Notes: generated from the sequence alone by a model not told the origin. DNA of 64,000 bases from Rhyzopertha dominica (GCA_025024175.1 QCXZ01000064.1:52845325-52909324); one strand, 5' to 3'. Counted from the first letter of the stretch, positions 1 through 12,251 are shown. A program made the numbers and translations.

Positions 1-227
1 AACGCTGCGAACTTTGAGTAAAGTTCTAGAGGTTAAAACAGTGCTTTTTTATAGATTCACACCTACTATTTTACTTATCGATCCTCGGTTATGATTTTAT
101 ATACAGAATTTACGCAATCTTTTATAACTTACTTTTCTCTAATACTCTTCACATACAGTCCCATAGGCATGTTAGTCATGCTAGAAGTTTTTTTTTAATT
201 GCTCTAGCTCCAGGGTTGGCAAAAAAC

Positions 228-360
228 ATTTTTTTAAATTTAAATTAAACAAAACAAACAGTTTTTTTTATTTAATCATGTTTAAATTGTTTTAAACATG
301 TTTTTTCTTACTTAGTTAAAAACATGTTTAAAACGTTTTAAACACTGTTTTAAACATGCA
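228..360. repeat. Left subterminal TTTAAAC array of the hAT element
   Basis: Repeated variants of TGTTTAAAAC and GTTTTAAACATG occur on both strands, many of them self-complementary. They mirror the right array at about 1208-1350. Such clustered short motifs just inside hAT ends are known transposase-binding sites in other hAT elements; the function here is inferred. Confidence 0.8.
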
Positions 361-682
361 CTTTCATGCAAATTACTATGTGTATTAGTGAAAATAAATA
401 CGAGTAGATGACGCAAAGCGTAGCACTTGTCTAAAAATCCCTAGGTGACTACGATTGCCTGTTGTCATTTGTCATTTGCATTCGATGTGTACGGCGTTTG
501 CGCGACAATTTTAATTATTATGAGCCAGTTTTTCTTTTCTATTTTAAGCGAAAATCAAGTCTGTTCTTAAAATCCAGACCAATCACATACTGGTTACTGG
601 ATAGATTTTAGCTAATATCAACTTTAACAAAGAGAATAGGAACCGACCTTGTATGTTTAAAGTTTAAAGTTCAACAATTACA

Positions 683-835
683 ATGACCAGTAGGAGAAAT
701 AATGCAGGGTGGAATTACTTCGACAAAATTAAGGTGCAAAATAGTACAATGTGACCTCGATGCAAGAAGTGCAAAAGAAGATATGTTTGCACTAGTAAAA
801 ATGTTTTATTTCTTGTTTATTGTTTTTTATATTCC
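683..835 (+). pseudogene. BED zinc-finger remnant of a hAT transposase
   Basis: From the ATG at 683 the frame reads MTSRRNNAGWNYFDKIKV, meets a TGA at 752-754, and continues as PRCKKCKRRYVC. The W-x-Y-F-D-K block followed by C-x2-C matches the first half of a BED zinc finger, the DNA-binding domain at the N-terminus of many hAT transposases. The His part of the finger is not recognisable downstream, where the frame becomes Phe/Leu-rich. Its location inside an element with hAT ends and an 8-bp target duplication supports the reading. The in-frame stop and missing catalytic region make it non-functional. The domain is short, so an accidental match is possible, but position and order both fit. 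Confidence 0.6.
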
Positions 836-1207
836 CAAGTTTTGATAACTATTTGTTCTATTATGTTAAATATATAATTATCTAGTAAGCGTTGAATGAA
901 CATCTTACTTATTGTTTTGTTGTATTAGACCAGAAATACAAATTTTTATGTTATGATAAGGTTGAGATTTTTATTTGTTGTTTTAAAATGTTTGTAATTT
1001 ACAGCTACAGAAAAAATGTTAAGTTTATTATTAATTTCTATAACTGTTGTATCGATAAAAAACTCGGCCTGGTTTTAAATTCAATTCATTTTTATGCAAA
1101 TGTAAGGTGACATTATGTAGATATGTAATTAATTATAATCCTGTTTATCTATTTGTGGAGGGTAAACGAGCCTAATAGTAATAATTAATGAATCACATAC
1201 AATAGTA

Positions 1208-1350
1208 GTTAAAAAACACTGTTTAAAACATTAGTAAAAAGAACACTGTTTAAAACAAATGATTTAAACATTTGTTTAAAACAAAGTTTTAAACAGAAGC
1301 GTTGTTTTAAACAAGTTTAAAACATTATGTTTTAAACATTTTGTTTTAAT
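1208..1350. repeat. Right subterminal TTTAAAC array of the hAT element
   Basis: This is the inverted counterpart of the left array: about ten variants of TGTTTAAAAC and GTTTTAAAC in mixed orientation, ending just before the terminal TGCCAACCCTG. Confidence 0.8.
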
Positions 1351-1371
1351 CATGCCAACCCTGTCTAGCTC

Positions 1372-4300
1372 TACTATTCTACCATTTTAAATACATGTAC
1401 ACGTTCAGAATTAGTTAACTTTGAGCTAAAATGAATGTGACAAAGATTCAAAGTAATTTTACCAGTAGGTCTCATTTTCGTTGGTCTTTATCTTTATATA
1501 CTTACAGACCGAACCAATCTATGTCGTAGTTCGTAAAGTCACCGCTGGATGACTCTTTACCGAATTTTACAAATTAACCACTAGTCAAAAAGATTATCCA
1601 CAAACAAAATGATATTAAATAAAATTTATACAGAAATCAAGCTACCTAAATTGACACGAATGATACACGCATTCAAAAGTTAAAAGATACTATGATTCGG
1701 ATTATAATTACTTTGCCTAAGCGGCATAATACATATTAGAACGAAAATATCGCGCTGGAATTACTTCGTAGCGGAACTTTCCCTTAATTACTGCCTCAGC
1801 TACTAAATATTTTATCGAAATGGGTTATGAAGAGAACGACTCGATGGCCTATTATAACAAAGCAACGTTATGGGCCTTAATTCCGGTTATTAAGGGAAGC
1901 GATAATATTAAGAACCTCATCGTCTTACAAGAGTCTACTTGGAAATGCTTTGCTACTTCTGATGTTGCTCATTCAGAGGATTTGAGGGGTCAAGCCGGGA
2001 GTTTATTCTTTTAAATGAATAATAATAAAATACTATATAGGGTGAAATGAATTCAAAGTACTAACTACAGAGTATAAGCAATACAATTGCAGGCAATGTG
2101 TATTTAAACCACGGCATAGGAGGGTTTGGTTCCGTATAAACAGCTTGTTTTGTTTAATTGTCAAAAAAGCGTTTGTAGAACGAAAGTGAGATAGGAACAT
2201 TTATTTTGTTAAACTCGTGTTACATACTCCTCTAATAAAAGAAAACGTTACAATGACATTTAGGGAATCTATTATGCACGCATACCAAATTGGAAACTTA
2301 GTTCATAAGTTTGAATGATGTATTCTTATTTGTAAGATGATGTCGTATTAAAATAAGTATCTGCAACTAAAATAAGTTTCCTCTCAAATGGAATAATATC
2401 TGTTATGAATGAATTACATTTCACTTAGTAACGGTTGCATCATCTTCCTAATAGACAAGAAGCTAGTTAAATAAGGTTTTTAAGATGGGTGCCATAATAA
2501 TTGAATAAGGTTTTAGAAAACACCTATTTTATTGAAACCGGTGGTAAGGTGGGGTACCTGATTGCTGCAAAGAAAAATGGCGTTCTTAAAGGTACTTCAA
2601 ACGTTTAAGAGATTTCAAGACACACAATAAATAGATCTCCTTTTCCCTTGTGTTTGGAGATTTTAGAACGAACTAGTGCAGTTTCTACAACGATAGAAAA
2701 TAAATATTGCGCGTGGGAGCGTCCTGCATAAAGCCCATGTCATTTTACTTAGTCCTAAAGAATAGCACCTGACACCCTTTAATACCGAAAAATAGTCTGC
2801 TGCCAACAAAAAATAATGTAAAAGTTTTTGTCAGACACAAAGTTTTGCTGAGAACATTAAGATGTGATAAGAGAACGGATAAAATTCGGCATTCATCACA
2901 TCGCTTGTTTAGAGTTGATAAAATCCGAATTACTATCACGTTACACTAGTAAAACTAGACACCTAGTGAGGACGTTGTAGCACACTGGGTACAAAATAAG
3001 GGTTCTTTACTTTAGAAAGCATCTAGTGTGTTGCAAATCTGGGTGGATTCAGCAAGTTTGTATAACACTTCGTAAGTTTCAAAGAGGCAACTGCAGAAGA
3101 TCCGGTGTTGACTACTCTCACACCATTAATTTGAGCGCAATAGAACGCGTTAGCCTCAGTAATTTATTTACTTATATAAATGCCATCATTAAGTAAGTCC
3201 TTCATATCTATTTGAAACCTGCCTACGCTGATGAAACTGAAAAGCCAGCGTTGTCGAGCAAAACAGGAACTGCTAAATGGGTAATTTGGAGGTATCATTT
3301 TATGGGTTTTGTTCATATTCTGGATCAATAGCTACTATAACTTCTTGATCATATAAAATCTACGTAATTGAATACCAAATAGCTGTCCAAACTAGTGAAG
3401 GACAATCATAGCCTAAGAGAGAAATCTCAAAGAAACTAAAAACTAGGAGGGCGGATTTGATCACTCTAATGCTCATTAGACAACACATAAATTCAAAGTG
3501 ATAAAAACGCATGATGCCACGTGTTGTCTTTGTTATTAGCAATATTCTGAGGAACAATAATGCCAATGTAGTTGCTTCAAATGTTCCCTTGAAGTAAGTG
3601 AAAATCGCGTGTAAGCAATTTTCTTAAACAAAAAATTACTGGGTACAAACACAAAAACATGTGTCACAACAAGACCATATTTATAAATCAAGAATTGACA
3701 CCACCTCCACTTGTTTTTTTCGACAAGAATATCACCTTTCTTGAGTGTAATTTTGTAATCTAATAAAATGTTTGCGATTTCGGAATAGTGGTAGTAAAAT
3801 AAAGAAAATAAGAAACTCCATAAAAATTAAAAAGCCAAACACAGCAACCATAGCGAGACAAATATAGATGCATATCAAATATTCCAGCTAAACTAGACGT
3901 TCGGTAGTTATACCGTAGTTGCTCTAAACGGTGCTACTAGGGGTTATTCGGATCGGGTCATATTTTGTACTATATGCAATTCGGCCAGCTATCCCTTTGT
4001 TTAGCATTCGCGTATAGCAAACTTGCTTTGTCCGAAATTTCGATTCACTAATTACGCTACCTACATGTTTGCACTGGGTACAGATTTTATACGGGCTACA
4101 CGAAATTGGTAACTAATGTTTGCTTTTACTGCAGCTCACTTTTTCAATATGCGGGCATTTTGCGNGAGCGTATGTGCACAGTATAATGTTTTATAGGGCA
4201 TTGCAGCTGAAACAAAAACTAAAAAATTGTGGCTACCTGGTTGTTCACATCAAGTTGCGAATGCGCTCTATTTACCTACCGCGCTGTAATTATTTGAAAT

Positions 4301-5440
4301 GGGAAAACTAGGCCAGCGTAAAGCAGGGTGCAATTAAATTTAATATNCCATGCAAGTTACCGATAGGGAAAACTAAAACACCGATTTATCTGGTTCCAAA
4401 TAGCATCTCTCCAAGCGTTTTGAGCCGTTATGGATNTCTATTTACAGTAGTGTGCAATTAACGGGTTTGCAGCGTAAANTACGGTATTATGTCAATAAAA
4501 ATTAATTTTATTCAAAGCAGTTTCGCTGTATGGATTTTGTCGCCTGCTTTTTAGCTGATACTTTGATCATAGCCAATAAGTCCATTAATATAAAATCTGT
4601 TTTCGAGTTTCTAATGTACTTTTCCAACATTCCTGCATAATTCGGAGGGCCAATCCAGTTTTTTGTTAATTATTGACTTCATTTGACCCCTGTTAAAGGA
4701 ACTGAGTGATAAATCTACTGAATTGGACTGCTTTATGCAGGACTTCTGCTATCAANCTACTAGTTTGGGTGATAGTCATCGAGCCTATGCCTAATAGATC
4801 CTCACTTATGTAATCCATGCTCACCATTGTGATCAATCTGATTGTATAATCTCATTCAGCATTTCGACGTAACGCGCACCCATCAAATTGATATCAGCGA
4901 ATAGTGGTTCATTTATGACATCTTCCACAATACCAGCCCAGACATTCAACTTTCAAAGTAAATTTATTATCCACAATTGTGTCTATTAACACTGTCATTA
5001 AGGAAAAAAATATGTTCGTCAGAAAAAAGAATTTTTTAGCAATTGAAGTTCAGCTGCTGTTCTATTGGACATCGTTTCGCAGAGTTCTCTATTTTGATCT
5101 GGATCATAATTATTCAATTCTTGATTATACTGCTGCTATTGATCAATTTTATGACGCTTTAGAAAGCTTCGCAATGATCACGTACTGAACCAGTTTTTTC
5201 ATACCTTTATTAAATTAACAACAAGAAAAACAAAGTGACAGGAAATAAACAAAAGATCATTTCCCGAGTTGATCGTGTCAAATAGCTTNTTAAGTCAACA
5301 CACTTCATCGCAAACAGGAATGGAATTATATCAAATATCAGCAGGACACATTGTAGGTGGCCATTGGACGTAGGAAATGCAAACCGTCGAATAAGCAACA
5401 TGTGAATTGATTTTATTGGCATGTGTTGCGTTGTACTGCT
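1372..5440. other. Unassigned AT-rich sequence
   Basis: No recognisable gene, structural RNA or complete transposon was found. Short open frames (for example 1820-2014, 3360-3566 and 4979-5188) resemble no family I know. Single N positions begin at about 4165. The string CAGTAGTGTGCAA near 4447 resembles the end of the Tc1-like element at 11933 but has no partner nearby. Confidence 0.5.
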
Positions 5441-5752
5441 AATAATGAATAAAGTAAAGGTTCCTATTATGGAACACGTGTCTAATATGGAACACGCATT
5501 TTATAACCACCTATTGCCATATGTGGGTTAAAATGTATACTGCTGTAGTGACCTACTTATCAGAAGATAAACAGGAACGAAACATTAGAGAATTGAGTCA
5601 ACAGGAAAATACAATTAAGTGGCATAAGTCAGCTCTGTGATAATATTTTATCATGTAGTGTGTAGTAAATAGTTTGTACAACCCTCCGGCGTCTTCATCA
5701 AGTCTTCCCGCCTGATGAACCAACACGCTCCACAAACTCCGATCACCATAAC

Positions 5753-5764
5753 TGGTGACCCCGA
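5753..5764 (+). other. tRNA-Trp-type primer-binding site
   Basis: TGGTGACCCCGA is complementary to the 3' end of tRNA-Trp (ending ...TCACCA). It would prime minus-strand synthesis of the LTR element. A degraded second copy, TGGTGACTCCAA, sits 63 bp downstream. Confidence 0.55.
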
Positions 5765-5899
5765 GAAGAACACAAAACCTTACTGGTAACCCGGCGTAAA
5801 CGGGATCACCACAACTGGTGACTCCAAGAAGAATACGCAACTCTGCTGTTAACCTAACACAACTGAATGCTCATGTCCATTCATCACTGCAATCAAGCT

Positions 5900-6083
5900 A
5901 TGGGGAGCGCAACCAGCCAGGAAGAGATGGTGATAGCACAGTCCGTCAACGGAAATGCGAAACAGCGGAGCAACGACTACAACCCTTAGTCTAACCGAGG
6001 TCTTCATAGTCGCATTGGTCATATTAGGAGCTGTGAGTACCGCATTTTTTGGCTACCACCAATGCGCCAATATCAATAATTAA
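5900..6083 (+). pseudogene. Small N-myristoyl-like, single-membrane-span ORF, frameshifted
   Basis: The ATG at 5900 opens 29 codons starting MGSATSQEEMVIAQS, then stops at TAG 5987-5989. One base on, the overlapping frame (5988-6083) reads SLTEVFIVALVILGAV, then STAFFGYHQCANINN and a stop. Together they look like one short protein broken by a single-base shift: an N-terminal MG-x3-S that fits a myristoylation signal, a polar stretch, then a hydrophobic span of about 19 residues. It starts about 135 bp downstream of the primer-binding site, where gag would normally begin. My unverified recollection is that short proteins with an MG...SQEE start and one membrane span recur in insect LTR elements. 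The function is unknown. Confidence 0.45.
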
Positions 6084-6149
6084 TTAAAGTTGCCACTGCT
6101 GCCACCACCAGTCTCCCGTCCCAGAAAAATGAATCCTTATGGTCTTATC

Positions 6150-6342
6150 CTTATGGTCTTATGGTCTAAAAATTTTGGTGACAACTGGATTCAGTGTCAA
6201 AGTTACATAAAGTGGGCACATTGCAAATGTGTCAAAAATCCCAAGAAAAACTTTATTTGTAAGTTTTGCAAAAAAACTAATACCTTTTTTATTACTTTCA
6301 CTCGTTTAAAAACTACTTTACATTACTTATTTCAATTTTAAA
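6150..6342 (+). pseudogene. PHD-finger tail, probably from a pogo/Tigger-type transposase
   Basis: The frame ending at TAA 6340-6342 contains DNWIQCQSYIKWAHCKC followed ten residues later by FICKFCKK. This is the C-terminal half of a C4HC3 PHD finger (W-x-Q-C-x2-C-x2-W-x-H-x2/3-C ... F-x-C-x2-C), with the second Cys of the first visible pair replaced by Tyr. Such fingers close many insect pogo/Tigger-like transposases and some retroelement proteins. The frame terminates 15-20 residues after the finger and is followed by an AT-rich stretch with AATAAA at about 6366, consistent with the 3' end of an element. Upstream, the sequence degenerates into short repeats of CTTATGGTCTTA (about 6135-6165), and no DDE core is visible. 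The host element type is inferred. Confidence 0.5.
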
Positions 6343-6344
6343 TT

Positions 6345-9290
6345 AGTTTATTTGCATTTTTATATAAATAAAGCTGACAAATATAATTTTTTTTCATATC
6401 GTCGGAAAACATTATGAGTGGTGAAATAACGTAATGTATTCTGTCACCTATTGAATGCGTAAGCAAAACCAAAATTACACTACCTATCTTCCATACTACA
6501 GAGGAAAAAAAGAAAAGTATTCAATGATCGGTAACTTTACTCTATTAAAATAGTTATCACTTAGAATTTGTCAATATTTTTATTTAACAGTTTATTCAAG
6601 ATAATAAGAAACAATTATTGTGAATGAGTGATTAATTTCAAACCAAATACAATAATATTAATCTTTTGAACTAGTAGTACTAAAACTTATGTTGGTTGAG
6701 TTGATTTCTAACAATCATGAACTTAAAGTAAAAAATTTAGGAAAGGAAATAAAATGCCAGATAGTAACTTTGCAAGTAAGGTAGAGTACGATAAATCCAT
6801 AACGGTTTTTATGAAGTCAACTGTTACATTACATACATCTACTCTAGAAGGTTCTTGCTACAAAATTCATCTTTACATTCTTAGATAAAAAATTATGTAT
6901 CTTATTACTAGTAGGCACTTTATCGACAAGAGAAGGCAAAAATGTACCAAGTTAAAAGGGATCTACAATTACTGGCTACAAAATGGTGGGTAGTAAATCA
7001 AGCAATACAACAATTTTTAGTATATCTGCATCGAAATGCTTTCTATTTTGTAGCTTTGGCTGGTTTATTTATAGAACAATGGCTTGTAAAAGGGTTAAGG
7101 GTATCCTGAATAGTGTTTATAAATAATAAAAGATTTCCTATGAACAAAAAATATGTCCAGTAATAGAAAAAAGGCGGTGTTGCCTAGTTGTTGTAATTGG
7201 TTGCGATAAAATGCTACAATTAATAACCGCGTGCATTGTTTGGCACTGGATTTGTCAAAATTTGTGTATCTTGGTTAGAGAAAGACGCACCGGGGTGCTT
7301 CGAGGGCTCTAGCTTCATTTGGGAACATTCTTCCGACACTAGTGGTAAAAATGAAGTGGCAAATGTAGTGTTCAAATCACACTTAAAAGAAATACGTAAC
7401 AGTAGTTGGTTCACTGCCTATTATGTTCTTGGTGTAAATCTAACGACTCTCTAACAGAGATATTTATGAAACAGCAAACAAACAAACAGAACTGCGCCGT
7501 ATTTTCAGTACTACAGTGTATTCAATAAGGCTATAATATAATACAAAATTCTATAAGGCTATAATAACTTATCTACCAAAAAATTAACTAGTAAAAAGGG
7601 TTGTTGTTAACTTCCAAACCTCTATCACTTCAGTGATATTTAAGGATATTCAGATTATCGAAGTATTTAATAATTTGTCAAAAATATAAGCCGCAGTTCG
7701 ATGTTTAAACGACACCCGTGAAGCTGATTTGAATCAGTAAACCTTATGATTTTCGTCGGTTCCACACTAGATCAGGTTTGTTAACCGTTTTAGACCTGTT
7801 ACAATACGGATCAGATAGGTTTCAAGCCAGTTTTTTTTTTTTATAAAGAGCATCCGGTTTGGATCGATTTTAGATTGGTTCAGTCCGGTTCTAAATAAGA
7901 AACGAACTGGAGGTGGGGCCAAAAACTTTAGTTAACAGGTTGGATATTTTGCTGTAAACAGATCATTTGATTCGAAACCGGCTAACCAATTTGTGAAACA
8001 GCCCTATTGTCATTATCACAGTTTAAGACAAATTGATAGCATGCTGGCGAAAATTTTAGAGCATACATTTGAAATGGCAAGGGCATCTAACTGTCAGCAC
8101 TTAATTTTGGAGCGGACAGCATAACAGTGTAATAACTTAATGATACATATTAGTAGTGAATGACTGCAGAATTCAGAAAAAAATTTATTGGTGTGGCACA
8201 ATCTTAAACACAAATTAAGGTGTGGCGAGCTATGCGATTTCAGGCAATATGCTTAATTAGTTGTTCATTTCACCTGCACAATTACTCGACACCGCTTCTT
8301 GTAAAGTAAGACTAATTATACTTGTTTTCATACAACCTTCTTACATAAAGTTTAATAAAACCAAATGGAAATAGCTGTGTGCTTCCAAAGTCATTCGTCT
8401 GATTGCAGTTCTAGACATGCCCATTAATTGCGCACACAAGATTAATGCGAACTTTATCGTCTACAAGCTGAAACTTCATCACGAAATGGTTGCTATAGTC
8501 AAGCTTGAGTTGTAATATTTACACTTCGTGTATGTGTAGACGCTTTACGTTATAATCCTCGCCGGATGAAATCTCGGTGTATAATTCTATGCAGTTTGCT
8601 TCAGTACTTCGGCCAATCCTAAATTAAAAGAAATTTATTTGCCTGCACTTATCTTGTGACTTGTTGACTCCAGTTAAAACATACACAATCCGATATATTA
8701 GGTAAGCAAAAGGTGTTTACAAAAAGAACAACAGAGCAACATTTGCGTTACGGGGCCGTTTAGAGAGGAGATTCTCTTTAGTCAGAAAAGGGATCCGGAC
8801 CACGATCTCGAATTGGAAATGTAGACGTTATGTTTAGTCAAACGTTTATGAAAGCAAGACAAACAGTACGGAGGCTAAACAAACATTAAGAACGCCTCAA
8901 AGATGCAGGAGGTGTATTGGATATAATCGACGTCCGTTTTCGGCACAAAAGCCTAGTTAGTTATACCAGTACAATTTTACTCTGTAGCGTGATTGAATCA
9001 GGAAATACAGAATACGTTAATAGTTAAAACTAGTGTACTTTAGCGCTGAACAGAAATAAAGCCAATCCAACTTAAGCATGGAAACAACACAACATGCAGG
9101 TGCTCGTTTAGGACATACATGCTTGCAGAATGCACTTGCACTTAACCAATAATTTATTTAGAAATAAAACCATTAGGAACAATATTCTGCAAGTGTGTGT
9201 TTGGTATAGACGATGATGTTAAAAAAATTATTAGCTAACTGATAAATAGTTCACGTCAAAAAAACCACGGGTACGCAAACAACAATTAAT
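6345..9290. other. Unassigned AT-rich sequence with a GGTT-rich patch
   Basis: No recognisable gene. The overlapping open frames at 7220-7454 on both strands are not assigned. Between about 7740 and 7990 there are repeated degenerate motifs of the AACCGGTT/AGACCGGTT type, resembling the clearer array at 10385-10600 and possibly a second decayed copy of that element. Confidence 0.45.
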
Positions 9291-9293
9291 TAA

Positions 9294-10215
9294 ATGAATA
9301 CCACAATGAATAATTACGGAAATTATGATGGAAGGAAGCTGAGGTATTACCTCCGCCTAAAACTGATTCTCCTACCGAATAACAAGCATTTGCGTCCTAT
9401 TTCGATATTGCCCGTTTTGTCTAAACTTTTTGTAACGTTTCTTTGCAAACAAATTGGCTTACTAAAGTACGAAATTTTGCCTGAATGCCGATCGTGCTTT
9501 CGTTAAGGATATAGTTGCACAACCGCATCACTCCACGTTACAAATGATCTAATAAGGGCTAAAGATAAGGATTTTCTTTCAGTACTGGTGCTATTGGACT
9601 TGTCCAAGGCATTCGACTCTATTGTGCATACGTTTTTAAGTTCTATACTAAAATTTGTTGGTTTTGGGCCTTCTGCTGTTCACTTAATATCGAATTACCT
9701 TACCGGTAGATCTCTACGAGTTGAAGTAAATAATCAAATTTCTGAATCAATTAGTATTTATGTTGGAGTACCTCAGGGCTCTATTTTAGGTCCAATATTG
9801 TTTTCTACCTACACTTGCCACCTATATATGAATGTCAGACATTCCCGTGTTCATTTATATGCTAATGATGCCCAGCCTTATTATAGTTTTTNGCCTTCCT
9901 ACATTAGAGATGCTGTTAATAAAATTAATGAGGTTCTATCGTGTTGCTATTTGGAAACCAATCGGAATTTGAACGGGTCAGAGCTGGTATTAAGCTAACT
10001 ATAAATAATTATCAATTTATTCAGTTATGTCAGTAATATTCAGAACTGTATTAAGAAAGCTTATTTCAGTTAAAATTCGAGGGCTTTGTGTGTGTCGACC
10101 TAAGAGGAAAGGCATGGACGTACATGCTGAAGTAATCGGTTGAAAGTATCACCTGAGCATATCCAGCGGAAGACCTTGGAAAACGACAAATAAAGCTTAA
10201 TAATTATAATAATAT
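9294..10215 (+). mobile_element. 5'- and internally truncated non-LTR retrotransposon (CR1/jockey-like)
   Basis: The reverse transcriptase frame opens near 9294 and runs in one frame through a single stop (TAA 9504-9506) to 9998. It holds LRPISILPVLSKLF (fingers), LLDLSKAFDSIVH (motif A), VGVPQGSILGPILF (motif B) and a damaged motif C reading YANDAQ, where the first catalytic Asp of the YADD box is Asn. Thumb and connection regions are missing. The 3' end is recognisable at about 10188-10215 by AATAAAGCTTAATAATTATAA, nearly the same terminal string as the LINE ending at 46515. That implies an internal deletion between about 10000 and 10180. The copy is inactive. Confidence 0.8.
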
Positions 10216-10384
10216 AACGTTTATATCCATAATCCACTGTTTTATCCAGTTTTTCCTAACCGCTTAAATTCTTAGTAATCGTTGAACAGCGTACAGCGAT
10301 CATCATCCCATCATCGATATCATCGATCATCCTGTGTCTGAAACACATGATTTTGGAAGCTTTTAAGCACAATATTGTATAAAC

Positions 10385-10600
10385 TGGAAGGTACCAAAAC
10401 CTTGTTAACCAGTTATGAAACCGGTCAAAAACTAACTGGTTTTGATACAGATTAAAAACTAACCGGTTATGGAACTGATTAAAAACTAGCTGGTTATGGA
10501 ACCTGTTGACCGGTTAACTGACGGTTTGGCCGTTTTAAAAAAAAAACGGTTGTTTTTTGTAACCGGTTAAATTTATCGTAACCGCCAAACCGGACTTGGC
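10385..10600. repeat. AACCGGTT-rich imperfect tandem array
   Basis: At least four imperfect units of about 27-30 bp of the form AACCGGTTATGGAACTGATTAAAAACTA run from about 10405 to 10515, followed by further AACCGGTT motifs and a poly-A/T palindrome. The right edge, CCGCCAAACCGGACTTGGCTATCTC, looks like the end of a DNA transposon, but I found no matching left end. Confidence 0.55.
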
Positions 10601-10615
10601 TATCTCTATGGGCAG

Positions 10616-11930
10616 TATCGCAGCAAAAGTATCGACGTCAAAAGTACTCAGTAGCGCTCTTGTCTCTAAGTTGCAGTTGTTTACAGGTGCCTTCATAATG
10701 AATGTGTGATTGAGTTAAATACCATTTACTTATCTTTACCTCGGCAAAAAAAAAATACCTGAAATTTTGACCATAGAAAAGAAAACTACAGACTAAGTAG
10801 CAATATCTACGCGCCCATCACTGACCATAATAAGCTACTAAACTAACACTTAAAAAATTGTGAACGGCCCTATAACAGAACATGGCGGCGACTAGTTTTT
10901 CTTGTTTTTCACTAAGAATGAGTAAAAATTACGCATATATGGTAATGACACAAATTGAAGAATACAAAAAGCAATATTTTATTATACGGGGTAAGGTAAA
11001 AAAATATTTACAAAAATTAACGTTAGTTGCAAAATATCACAATCTGCACTATGCTCTTATTAGAGAATTCAAAAAGACCTACAATTTGACATATAAACAA
11101 AGAAAATACGAGGGCGGGGAGTTTTAGGTGGTGGACCCTGTATATAGTTTTTTTTTGTAATAAAAAGGAAATGCCTTTTGAAAATGCAGGTATATCGTAA
11201 TATTTTTTATGTGCTGCAGCAAGATAATAATGCTAAAAGGAACACAGTTATTGTAGTTAAATAGCTAAAAAGCTGTTTAAATTAGCAATAACAAACACCA
11301 CTCAAAAAGCACGCTTCAGCAGATATTCGCCTCGCCCAAACAGTTTAGCGTAGCCAAAAGCGTAGATATGCAAATGTTAAAAATTAACAGGCGACACTGA
11401 AAAACATCCCTCACTAAATGCAAATGCTCGTATAAGTCCCCCGAATTCAGATAAAAATGTGAATTAATTTTAATTTACCAACTTCGGATTACACGTTTTC
11501 ATTTTAATTTCAAATGAGACGCAGATTCGTTCCTGAGCACATCAGATTAACCCACGTCATGTAGGTAGCGCCGCCGGGACCAGGGAACTAACAAATGGCT
11601 GTGCATTTTATAGCTCCTATTGTCAAATGAGAGTGAAGAGAAATGACATCCATATATCCTGCATCGAACCTTTAACTCTGCAAACATTTGTTCGTGTTAT
11701 GTCGAGGATCGCGCTTTATAAATTACCGGGCGGTTTTCTCTTTTTTCCCGGCATTTTCACTAGTCCGTTTCGGGAACGGCATTAAAAATTTAAAAGGCCT
11801 GGGAGATGTTTCGGTTTTGCAGAATTTACCCGCGTATTCGCGTTTGTTTGGATTAGGGTGATAGTTCATGCACAAAAAGTAAGTAATTTTTGTAATTTGG
11901 TAATTTTATTGTGAAATCTAGGTCTGGATA
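10616..11930. other. Unassigned sequence with a GC-richer stretch
   Basis: An 81-codon frame at 10882-11127 (starting MAATSFSCF, Lys/Tyr-rich) resembles nothing I know. It ends 10 bp before GGACCCTGTATA, a string of the kind often found at transposon ends. From about 11530 to 11860 the sequence becomes GC-richer and lacks repeats; I see no coding signal there. Confidence 0.4.
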
Positions 11931-12251
11931 TACAGTAGCGTGCAAAAAAAAATCGGACACTGAGTGAAATTTTTTTTAACATCGGATAACTCGTGAATGA
12001 AGTTACCAATTGACACGGGGTTTTTTGCTGTTTAATTTTAATTAATTTTTAATTTTAATTAATTTTCTTGTTAACATTTCCAATAAATATCGTTGAGATT
12101 GTTTCACTGTATAAAAAGTTATGGTATCACGTTTCAATGCATATCAAAATCTAACCGTGCAAAAAAAAACCGGACACTTCCACAAATTTAGTATAACACA
12201 AAATTTATTTAAGGAACCACAAAATTAACATTTATCTGACACAACTATGGA

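Larger units (their letters stand above)
211..1363. mobile_element. Nonautonomous hAT transposon with 8-bp target duplication
   Basis: The element begins CAGGGTTGGCA at 211 and ends TGCCAACCCTG at 1363, a perfect 11-bp terminal inverted repeat. It is flanked by an exact 8-bp direct repeat, TCTAGCTC, at 203-210 and 1364-1371. Eight-base target duplications and CAGGG-type ends are the signature of the hAT superfamily. The subterminal 120-140 bp on each side are packed with variants of GTTTTAAACA in both orientations, which probably act as transposase-binding or foldback sequences. The interior keeps a stop-containing BED-finger reading frame and no catalytic transposase core, so the copy must depend on a transposase supplied elsewhere. 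The intact target duplication shows that both ends were inserted as one unit. Confidence 0.88.
5657..6083 (+). mobile_element. LTR-retrotransposon leader fragment (probable Ty3/gypsy)
   Basis: A 12-base match to the primer-binding site used with tRNA-Trp, TGGTGACCCCGA, lies at 5753-5764. The sequence around it is repeated 63 bp downstream: GATCACCA-x-AACTGGTGAC at 5741 and again at 5804, the second copy with altered bases. This marks a 5' leader just downstream of a left LTR. The LTR itself cannot be delimited because no second copy exists in the window; TGTAGTGTG at about 5655 is only a possible start. tRNA-Trp priming is known for the CsRn1 group of Ty3/gypsy elements and for some retroviruses. 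No gag or pol follows; the next recognisable frame is the small ORF at 5900. The piece looks truncated and old. Confidence 0.45.

Noticed and set aside
5598..5840. 80-codon minus open frame with repeated LLGVTS-x-GD
   Set aside because: The repetition reflects the duplicated primer-site leader on the plus strand; it is a shadow, not a gene.
7220..7454. Overlapping open frames on both strands; minus frame has SEECSQMKLEPSKH, vaguely like the zinc-finger start of ZBED-type hAT proteins
   Set aside because: Only one Cys and no second Cys or His spacing; no hAT ends nearby. Resemblance too weak to annotate.
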